Positions 33,995-40,128 of a stretch of 40,128 nucleotides of DNA are shown piece after piece. Origin of the DNA: Mesorhizobium sp. LNHC252B00 (GTDB lineage Bacteria; Pseudomonadota; Alphaproteobacteria; Rhizobiales; Rhizobiaceae); assembly GCF_000502955.1 (NCBI RefSeq), contig NZ_AYWO01000012.1, forward strand, positions 109,059 to 149,186. Direction: 5' to 3'. The notes beneath the pieces are model-generated. The model searched no databases. It was not told where the DNA came from and saw only the letters and a program-made list of their open reading frames with translations. Positions within the stretch are counted from its first letter, which is position 1; each line of letters begins with the position of its first letter. The position numbers and the translations under genes were made by a program.

Positions 33995-34924
33995 TCACCG
34001 CCGCCAGGGCGGTTCCGGCGCGAAGCGCTTGCCGATCCAGTCGGCAAAGGCGCGGGTCTTGGCGGCTTGTCCCTTGGCTGAGGGCGTGACGACATAGATC
34101 GCGCCTTCGTCGGCCAGCGTCCAATCCTCCAGGATTGGCACCAGCCGTCCGTCGGCGAGTTCGCGGCCGACCAGCCAGTCCGTGCTCATCATCAGGCCGA
34201 CGCCTTGCACGGCGGCATCGACCAACACCTCGGCATCATCGGTGACCAACGGGCCGGACACCTCGACGCGCACGCTTCGGCCCTCGCGGTTGGTCATCTC
34301 CCAGGCTGGAAAGGTCTGAAAACCGCTGAAGCCCAGGCAGGAATGTTCGAGCAACCCCTGCGGGGTCTCCGGCCTGCCCCTTCGGGCGAGATAGGAGGGG
34401 GCGGCGCAGAGCAGTCGCCGCCGTGTCGCCACCTTGCGGGCCACCAGGCGGGAATCCTCCAGAGCGCCGAGCCGCACGGCGACATCAAAATTCTCGGCGA
34501 CCAGATCGGCGAAGCGGTTGGAGAATTCGGCCTCGATGCGGACATCGGGAAACTCGGCAAGGAATTGCGGCAGCAGCGGCCCGATCCACATGCGCCCGAA
34601 CGTGCCGGGCAGCGCCAGCCTGAGCAGGCCGCGTGGGCCTCCGCCGGCATGCGCCGACGCGGCAGCCTCGGCCTCGTCCACGGAGGCGAGGATGGCGCGC
34701 ACCCGCACCATGAATTCGGCACCCGCCTCGGTCAGCGACACGCTGCGCGTCGTGCGATGGAGCAGCCTGACGCCGAGCCGCTCCTCCAGCGACTGCAGGC
34801 GCCGTGACAGGATGGTCGAGTCGCGCCCGACACGCGCCGCCGCCCTGGTGAAGGAACGGGCCTCCGCGATGGCCGCGAAAGCAGCCATTTCGGCAAGGGT
34901 CAACGGTTCGCGAGATTGCTGCAT
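33995..34924 (-). CDS. LysR-family transcriptional regulator
   Basis: A 309-residue regulator. The N-terminal winged helix-turn-helix (about 8-68) has AAIAEARSFTRAAARVGRDSTILSRRLQSLEERLGVRLLHRTTRSVSLT. The effector-binding domain (about 95-300) follows with the GLLRLALPGTFGRMWIGPLL opening typical of the family. It is divergent from the dehydrogenase gene; 97 bases separate the starts and contain a TTACA-N9-TGTAA site. It probably represses its own gene and activates the dehydrogenase gene on binding an unknown small molecule. Confidence 0.93.
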   Translation of the reverse strand: MQQSREPLTLAEMAAFAAIAEARSFTRAAARVGRDSTILSRRLQSLEERLGVRLLHRTTRSVSLTEAGAEFMVRVRAILASVDEAEAAASAHAGGGPRGLLRLALPGTFGRMWIGPLLPQFLAEFPDVRIEAEFSNRFADLVAENFDVAVRLGALEDSRLVARKVATRRRLLCAAPSYLARRGRPETPQGLLEHSCLGFSGFQTFPAWEMTNREGRSVRVEVSGPLVTDDAEVLVDAAVQGVGLMMSTDWLVGRELADGRLVPILEDWTLADEGAIYVVTPSAKGQAAKTRAFADWIGKRFAPEPPWRR

Positions 34925-34927
34925 AGA

Positions 34928-34946
34928 TTACAGTACTCAAATGTAA
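34928..34946. promoter_or_regulatory. LysR-type operator
   Basis: TTACA-GTACTCAAA-TGTAA is a perfect 5-bp inverted repeat with the T-N11-A spacing of LysR-type binding sites. It lies 3 bases upstream of the lysR start and 75 bases upstream of the divergent dehydrogenase start. Confidence 0.65.
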
Positions 34947-35021
34947 AAAGCAGGGATTATCCAGAAATACCGCAGCAGCTAGATGCACTCAAGCCATCAA
35001 TCGTCCCACAGGAGTGAAACC

Positions 35022-36035
35022 ATGAAAGCCATCGAGCTGAGCCAACCCAGGCTGGACGCCTTCCGCGCCGCCACCATTGCCACCCCCGAACCGCAGCGCG
35101 GCGAGGTGCTGATCCGCCAGCGTGCGGCGAGCCTCAATTTCGTCGATGTCGCGGTCGCGAGCGGCAACTATCCCGGACCGAGCTTTCCGCTCATCCCGGT
35201 CGCCGACGGCGCCGGCGAGATCGTCGCGCTGGGCGAGGGGGTTACGGGATTCGCAGCCGGCGATCGCGTCGTCGCCCATGCCAAGCCCCGCTGGATCGGC
35301 GGCCGGCCGCGGCCCTACGAGATGAGGCAGATGCGCGGCATCTCGCTGCCGGGGTCGCTGGCCGAATATGTCGCGCTGCCTGCAAATTCGGTCGTGCCGG
35401 TGCCGGCGCATCTCTCCTTCGAGGCGGCGTCGACGCTGCCGATCGCCGGCACCACCGCCTGGAACGCGATCCGCGCCGCCGATGTCGGGCCGGGCTCGGT
35501 CGTCGTGCTGCTCGGCACCGGCGGCGTCTCGATCTTCACCCAGCAGCTTGCGAAAGCTGCCGGCGCCACCGTCATCATCACCTCGTCGTCGGACGAGAAG
35601 CTGGAGCGGGCGAAGGCACTGGGCGCAGATCATCTCATCAACTACCGCGCGACGCCTGACTGGGACGGCAAGGTGCTGGAACTGACGGGCGGCCTCGGCG
35701 CCGACCTCGTCGTCGAGACCGGCGGCACGGCAACCTTTGCCCGCGCCATCAACGCCACCGCGCCCGGCGGCACGCTGTTCACCATCGGCTTCGTCACCGG
35801 CGCCGAGGCCACGATCAATCTGCTGCCGATCATCATCAAGGCGCTGAAAGTGGTCGGCAACAACACCGGATCGGTGTCCGACCTACGCGACGCCGTCCGC
35901 GCCATCGGTGCGGCCAGGATCGACCCGGTCGTCGACAAGGTGTTTTCACAGAATGAAGCGGCCGAAGCCTACGCCCACATGGCCGCCGGCGGCTTGCACT
36001 TCGGCAAGCTGGTGTTCGGGTTGGAGTGGTGGTGA
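35022..36035 (+). CDS. NAD(P)H quinone-oxidoreductase-like (MDR superfamily) dehydrogenase
   Basis: A 337-residue medium-chain dehydrogenase/reductase. The N-terminal GroES-like domain has SLNFVDVAVASGNYP and PVADGAGEIVALGEGVTGFAAGDRV, and the Rossmann domain opens with VVVLLGTGGVSIFTQQLAKAAGA (about 163-185). The catalytic and structural zinc cysteines of alcohol dehydrogenases are absent, so this is a zinc-free, quinone-oxidoreductase-like reductase acting probably on quinones or activated carbonyls with NADPH. The ATG follows ACAGGAGTGAAACC. It is controlled in all likelihood by the divergent LysR gene. It converges with the aldehyde oxidoreductase operon across a repeat element. Confidence 0.9.
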   Translation: MKAIELSQPRLDAFRAATIATPEPQRGEVLIRQRAASLNFVDVAVASGNYPGPSFPLIPVADGAGEIVALGEGVTGFAAGDRVVAHAKPRWIGGRPRPYEMRQMRGISLPGSLAEYVALPANSVVPVPAHLSFEAASTLPIAGTTAWNAIRAADVGPGSVVVLLGTGGVSIFTQQLAKAAGATVIITSSSDEKLERAKALGADHLINYRATPDWDGKVLELTGGLGADLVVETGGTATFARAINATAPGGTLFTIGFVTGAEATINLLPIIIKALKVVGNNTGSVSDLRDAVRAIGAARIDPVVDKVFSQNEAAEAYAHMAAGGLHFGKLVFGLEWW

Positions 36036-36040
36036 AGCGG

Positions 36041-36193
36041 ATAATCTCCCCCCTCGAGGGGGAGATGTCGCCGAAGGCGACAGAGGGGGTCGTCTCGCGT
36101 GAAGCGCCAACCTGATCTGCTGCATTGGGCCGAGCCCAGTCGAACCGACCCTCTCTGGCCTGCCGGCCATCTCCCCCTCAAGGGGGGAGATCA
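36041..36193. repeat. Intergenic element with two ATCTCCCCC hairpins
   Basis: Hairpins ATCTCCCCC...GGGGGAGAT at 36044-36066 and 36169-36191 stand at the ends. Between them is TCGCC-GAA-GGCGA and about 80 bases of unstructured sequence. It fills the space between two convergent genes (stops at 36035 and 36205). It shares its core with the element at 20-70. Confidence 0.75.
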
Positions 36194-36204
36194 CGCTCTC
36201 ACCC

Positions 36205-38502
36205 TCAGATCAGCTTCTCCAGCGTGATCGGCAAATCCCGAACCCGCTTGCCCGTCGCATGAAACACCGCGTTGGCGATCGCGGGGGCGACGCCGACGAT
36301 GGCCAGTTCACCGACACCCTTGCCGCCGAGCACCGAGGAATGCAGGTCGGGGATGCCGACCGAGATTACCTCGATGTCGGGAATGTCGGCATTGGTCGGC
36401 ACCAGATAATCGGCGAGGTTGTTGTTTACGATGCGGCCATGGCGGCGGTCGACGATGCCTTCTTCGAGCAGCGCCTGGCCGATGCCCATGATGATGCCGC
36501 CCTTCCACTGGCTTTCGGCGAGCTTCGGGTTGTAGAGCCGGCCGGAATCCAGCGCCGACACCACGCGTGACACCCGCACCGTGCCGAAATCCTCATCGAC
36601 GCGCACCTCGATGAAATGCGCGCACCAGGAGTGGCGGGAATAGTCGCCTTCGGTGTGCGGCAACGCCATGGCGATGGTGGTGTAGTTCTTGTAGCGATCC
36701 TCTGGCGTCGAATTGGCCGGCATGGTGTCGCCGGTGGCCTCGATGTGGTCGCGGCCGACGCTTTTGAGCAGCTCGGAGATCGAGACATCAGGCCCGTCGC
36801 CGCGTGGCGACGACATACGGCCGTTGGCGACAACCAAAGTGTTGGCCTGCAGCGTGTGGAAGGGTGAGCGTGGATCGCTGATCGCCAGCCCGATCAACTG
36901 GTCGAGCGCCGAGGTCGCCGCCTTATGGACCGCACCGGTCATCACGCCGGCCAGCCGCGAGCCGCCGGCGACGCCGGCGCGGGGCAAGCGCGAATCGCCG
37001 AGCTTCACCACGACATGGTCGGCCGGCACCCCGACCGTCTCGGCGGCGGTCTGCACCAAGATGGTGTAGGTGCCCTGGCCCATGTCGATCGAGGAGCTTT
37101 CGACCTCGACCGAGCCGTCGGCCAGGATGCGCACGATCGCCTCGCCATAGGCGCGCCGCACGGGATAGGTGCCCGCCGCAACGCCCCAGCCGATCAGCTG
37201 ATTGCCGTCGCGCATGGAGCGCGGTTCGGGCGTGCGCCTGGACCAGCCGAAGCGTTCCGCGCCAGCGGCAAAGGCCTCGCGCAACTGCCTGGTCGACCAG
37301 GCTTTTTTCGCTTCCGGATCCTGTTCGGCATAGTTCCTAAGCCGGATCTCCAGCGGATCGATGCCGACCTCGTAAGCGAGCTCGTCTATGGCGCTTTCGA
37401 TGCCGAAGGCAGAGGGGTTTTCGCCCGGCGCGCGCATGGGGCCAGGCACTACAGAATTCACCCGCACGACATTCTGCTTGGACGAGAAATTCGGCGTCGC
37501 GTACATGATCGAGGTGACCGATCCGAGCGGCTCGACCCACATGCCGTCGATGGATGTTTCATTGACGCCGCGATGCACGATCGACTGGATTTTTCCTTGC
37601 CGGTCGGCGCCGATCGTTACCGTCTGGCGCGTCGCGGCGCGGCCGCCGTAACCGGTGAAGGTCTGCGGCCGCGTCATCACCAGCCGCACCGGCCGGCCGA
37701 GCATTTTGGCGGCACATGCCGCCACCGCGCCATGGCTGAGCGCCAGTGCCTTGGAGCCGAAGCCGCCGCCAATATAGGGCGAGACCAAGCGCACATTCTC
37801 GAACGGCACGCCGAACCATTCGGCATAGGTGCGCGCCATACCGTCCAGCCACTGGCTCGGCTCCCATACGGTGAGGCGGTCGCTCTCCCAGCGGGCGATC
37901 AGGCCATGCGGCTCCATCGGCGCCTGGTATTCGCGCGGCGTGTTGTAGGCGGCGCAGATGCGCACTGGGGCCGAGGCGAAAGCGGCTTGCGCGTCGCCCC
38001 ATTCCTTGGTCATGGCGTCGATCGGGATGCCGTCGCCGGCCTTGGCGTCGCTAAGGTCGACGATGGCGTGCGTCTCGTCATAGCTGACCTTGATGAGGGC
38101 TGCCGCGGCGACCGCCTGCTCGAAGGTTTCGGCGACGACAGCGGCGACATGCTGGCCCGAAAAGGTGATGTCGCGCGCCAGCGGGCAATAGGGCTTGTCG
38201 GGCGGCGGCGTGCCGAACCAGTCCGAGGCGGTCCTCAGGCTGATGATGGTGTCCGGCGTCAGCACTTGCAGCACGCCGGGTGCTGCTTCAGCCGCATTGG
38301 CGTTGATCTCGCGCACCTTGCCCGAGGCAATCGTGCTTTCGACCAACACGGCGTAGGCGAGGCCTTCGAGCTGCCGCTCGACGGCGTATTTGGCTGTGCC
38401 GGTGATCTTGGCCGGGCCGTCGACGCGCGACAGACGGCCGCCGACGACTTCCGCCAGCGCGCCGTCGGATGCATCACCATGTCTGATGTTGTGAACGGTC
38501 AT
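36205..38502 (-). CDS. Aldehyde/xanthine dehydrogenase family molybdopterin subunit (PaoC-like)
   Basis: A 765-residue catalytic subunit holding the molybdenum cytosine-dinucleotide or related cofactor. The N-terminal a/b hammerhead domain has GPAKITGTAKYAVE. Cofactor-binding motifs follow: YIGGGFGSKA near residue 248, GPMRAPGE near 355 (arginine as in E. coli PaoC), GQGTYTI near 475, and the base-catalyst glutamate in GGKGVGELAI near 732. It likely oxidises aldehydes or N-heterocycles to acids. Its ATG overlaps the FAD-subunit stop by 4 bases. It is last in the operon; no dedicated XdhC/PaoD-type maturation gene follows on this strand within the window. Confidence 0.92.
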   Translation of the reverse strand: MTVHNIRHGDASDGALAEVVGGRLSRVDGPAKITGTAKYAVERQLEGLAYAVLVESTIASGKVREINANAAEAAPGVLQVLTPDTIISLRTASDWFGTPPPDKPYCPLARDITFSGQHVAAVVAETFEQAVAAAALIKVSYDETHAIVDLSDAKAGDGIPIDAMTKEWGDAQAAFASAPVRICAAYNTPREYQAPMEPHGLIARWESDRLTVWEPSQWLDGMARTYAEWFGVPFENVRLVSPYIGGGFGSKALALSHGAVAACAAKMLGRPVRLVMTRPQTFTGYGGRAATRQTVTIGADRQGKIQSIVHRGVNETSIDGMWVEPLGSVTSIMYATPNFSSKQNVVRVNSVVPGPMRAPGENPSAFGIESAIDELAYEVGIDPLEIRLRNYAEQDPEAKKAWSTRQLREAFAAGAERFGWSRRTPEPRSMRDGNQLIGWGVAAGTYPVRRAYGEAIVRILADGSVEVESSSIDMGQGTYTILVQTAAETVGVPADHVVVKLGDSRLPRAGVAGGSRLAGVMTGAVHKAATSALDQLIGLAISDPRSPFHTLQANTLVVANGRMSSPRGDGPDVSISELLKSVGRDHIEATGDTMPANSTPEDRYKNYTTIAMALPHTEGDYSRHSWCAHFIEVRVDEDFGTVRVSRVVSALDSGRLYNPKLAESQWKGGIIMGIGQALLEEGIVDRRHGRIVNNNLADYLVPTNADIPDIEVISVGIPDLHSSVLGGKGVGELAIVGVAPAIANAVFHATGKRVRDLPITLEKLI

Positions 38503-39482
38503 GCCGTCTCTCCCATTTTGAGGATGGCGCGCGCGACAACGCGCGGCGCCAGTTCAAGCTTGTAATGGTTGGCGCCATGGTCGACGGCGCCTTCGATCGC
38601 GAGCAGGCTGGCAGCGCGAACCGCATCTGGTTCCAGCATCTTGCCCTTCAGCGCATCCTCCACGGCTCGCGCCCGACAAGGTTTGGTCGCGACGCCGCCT
38701 AGCGCGACGCGCAGGTCACGGATGGTGCGCCCATCGGCTTCGAACTCGATGCCGATGGCGGCACTCGCCGCGGCGAACTCATAGGATTGCCGATCGCGGA
38801 TCTTGAGATAGGTCGAACGCCGCGCAGAGGCCGAGCCGGGGATCTCGATGGCGGTGATCATCTCGCCCGGTTCGATCGCGTGTTCCTTGTCCGGCGTCGT
38901 TCCGGGCAAGAGGAAAAAATCGTCCACCGGGACCTGGCGATCGCCGAGATGCACGATCGCATCGAAGGCGACCAGCGCCACGGCGAGGTCACCCGGATAC
39001 ATGGCGATGCAGGCTTCGCTGGTGCCGAGCACCGCATGGCCCCGTGTGACACCGCCGATGGCCGAACAGCCGCTCCCGGGTTCCCGCTTGTTGCAGGCGG
39101 GGAAATTCGCCGGATCGCGGAAGTAAGGACAGCGCGTGCGCTGCATCAGATTGCCGCCGATAGTCGCCATGTTGCGGATCTGTGCGGAAGCCGCCTGCCA
39201 CAGCGCTTCCGAGACGGCTGGGAAGCGGCTCTTGATGCCGTCGTGGTCGGCGACGTGGCTCATCTTGGCGAGCGCGCCGATGGTGGCTCCGCTCTCGCTG
39301 AGCTCGATGCCGTTCAGCCCCTTGAGATGGGTGATGTCGACCAGTGTCTCGGGCTCGGCGACGCCGCATTTGGCGAGGTCGATGAGCGTGGTGCCGCCCG
39401 CGAACAGCATGGCGCCGGGTAGGGCGGCCGCCTGTCTTGCCGCATCGACCGAGCCGGCGCGCAGATAGGAAAAATCCCTCAT
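38499..39482 (-). CDS. FAD-binding subunit of the aldehyde oxidoreductase (PaoB-like)
   Basis: A 327-residue electron-transfer subunit. FAD-binding motifs are FAGGTTLIDLAK near residue 28 and ATIGGNLMQRTRC near 110. The cysteine cluster RTRCPYF, FPACNKREPGSGCSAIGG matches the extra [4Fe-4S] site that marks PaoB/YagS and separates it from ordinary xanthine dehydrogenase FAD subunits. The C-terminal domain (about 210-320) is the CO-dehydrogenase flavoprotein C-terminal fold. It overlaps both neighbours by 4 bases, so the three subunits are coupled. Confidence 0.93.
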   Translation of the reverse strand: MRDFSYLRAGSVDAARQAAALPGAMLFAGGTTLIDLAKCGVAEPETLVDITHLKGLNGIELSESGATIGALAKMSHVADHDGIKSRFPAVSEALWQAASAQIRNMATIGGNLMQRTRCPYFRDPANFPACNKREPGSGCSAIGGVTRGHAVLGTSEACIAMYPGDLAVALVAFDAIVHLGDRQVPVDDFFLLPGTTPDKEHAIEPGEMITAIEIPGSASARRSTYLKIRDRQSYEFAAASAAIGIEFEADGRTIRDLRVALGGVATKPCRARAVEDALKGKMLEPDAVRAASLLAIEGAVDHGANHYKLELAPRVVARAILKMGETA

Positions 39483-39958
39483 GATGCGACCTCCAATGCA
39501 GCCTGGCGAACGGCGGCGACAATGTGCGGATAAGCGCCGCAGCGGCAGAGATTGCCGGCCATGTATTCGCGGATCTCGTCATCGGAGCCGGCATGGCCCT
39601 CGCGGATGCAGGCCACCGCCGACATGATCTGGCCTGGCGTGCAATAGCCGCACTGGAAGGCATCCTGTTCGAGGAAGGCAGCCTGCACGGGATGCGGTTC
39701 GCCCTCACGTGCAAGCCCCTCTATGGTGGTGACGGTGCGACCCTCGACTTGCGCGGCCAGCGTCAGGCAGGCCAGCACGCGCTCGCCGTCGACATGCACG
39801 GTGCAGGCGCCGCACTGGCCGTGGTCGCAGCCTTTCTTGGTGCCGGTCAGGCCGAGCCGGTCGCGCAAGGCGTCGAGCAACGTGACTCGCGGCTCGAGTT
39901 GCAACTCGTGATGGTGGCCGTTGATATCGAGATGGACGGGAATTGTTGTCTTGGTCAT
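39479..39958 (-). CDS. [2Fe-2S] subunit of the aldehyde oxidoreductase (PaoA-like)
   Basis: A 159-residue iron-sulfur subunit. The first cluster is CDHGQCGACTVHVDGERVLAC (about 46-66); the second is CGYCTPG near 105 with CRCG near 138. The start was placed at MTKTTIPVHLDINGHHHELQL, the usual beginning of the ferredoxin domain. The frame stays open to 40072, but the extra residues look like shadow sequence and contain no twin-arginine motif, unlike periplasmic E. coli PaoA. The complex is therefore predicted to be cytoplasmic. It is the first gene of the operon. Confidence 0.9.
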   Translation of the reverse strand: MTKTTIPVHLDINGHHHELQLEPRVTLLDALRDRLGLTGTKKGCDHGQCGACTVHVDGERVLACLTLAAQVEGRTVTTIEGLAREGEPHPVQAAFLEQDAFQCGYCTPGQIMSAVACIREGHAGSDDEIREYMAGNLCRCGAYPHIVAAVRQAALEVAS

Positions 39959-40039
39959 GGGCGTCTGGCTCCAGTTGCTTGACGCGGATGGGGATGAATT
40001 GGTGTTGGGTCGGGCGAGGGCAAGGGCGCGAAGGGCGTG

Positions 40040-40064
40040 ATCTCCCCCCTTGAGGGCAGGGGAA
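40040..40064. repeat. Decayed copy of the ATCTCCCCC hairpin element
   Basis: ATCTCCCCCCTTGAGGG followed by CAGGGGAAT resembles the intact hairpins at 22-44 and 36044-36191, but with the right arm broken. It lies upstream of the aldehyde oxidoreductase operon. Confidence 0.45.
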
Positions 40065-40128
40065 TCGCACATGAGTACAAAGGGACTCTTGTGTGGTGTG
40101 CGGAAATCGATTCTGAAAGGACCTCTGG

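Overview
The window looks like chromosomal DNA of a GC-rich alphaproteobacterium of the Rhizobiales, most likely Mesorhizobium or a close relative. This rests on the gene families present (minCDE, DUF2934, BA14K-like, FecR plus CHASE2 cyclase), a perfect CtrA-type TTAA-N7-TTAA site, an EcfG-like promoter candidate and recurring hairpin elements built on ATCTCCCCC/GGGGGAGAT. It is inference from recognition, not a database match. No tRNA, rRNA, CRISPR array, transposase or integrase was seen.

Left part (1-6.5 kb): a lysine 2,3-aminomutase-type radical SAM gene faces, tail to tail, a tight three-gene operon on the minus strand. That operon encodes a Pls/PosA-type single-module peptide synthetase (A-T-membrane-left-handed beta-helix), a GNAT acetyltransferase and a 4'-phosphopantetheinyl transferase. 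Together they resemble a compact pathway for a cationic homo-oligomer of a diamino acid, possibly beta-lysine. This is the most interesting hypothesis in the window.

6.5-12.8 kb: a secreted protein with two BA14K-like motifs, a DUF2934/small basic protein pair (with a second, decayed copy about 4.7 kb away), a FecR plus CHASE2-cyclase operon on the minus strand, and a sulfite-oxidase-family molybdoenzyme.

12.8-16.2 kb: a visibly more AT-rich block carrying a HipA-like kinase, an unknown protein whose start overlaps the end of the kinase gene, and a PIN-domain protein. It is followed by a frameshifted small lipoprotein gene. The block looks acquired and may be a toxin/defence-like module.

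16.5-25.6 kb: minCDE with a CtrA site upstream of minC, a complex inverted-repeat element, a long coiled-coil protein, then a minus-strand glycan operon (acyltransferase, two family-2 glycosyltransferases, ABC exporter).

26-40 kb: an EamA/RhtA-type exporter, a 1.37-kilo-residue autotransporter with 13 tandem repeats and an AraC-type regulator upstream, a divergent LuxR-type regulator, a LysR regulator divergent from a quinone-oxidoreductase-like dehydrogenase with a good LysR operator between them, and a three-subunit PaoABC-like molybdenum aldehyde oxidoreductase operon on the minus strand.
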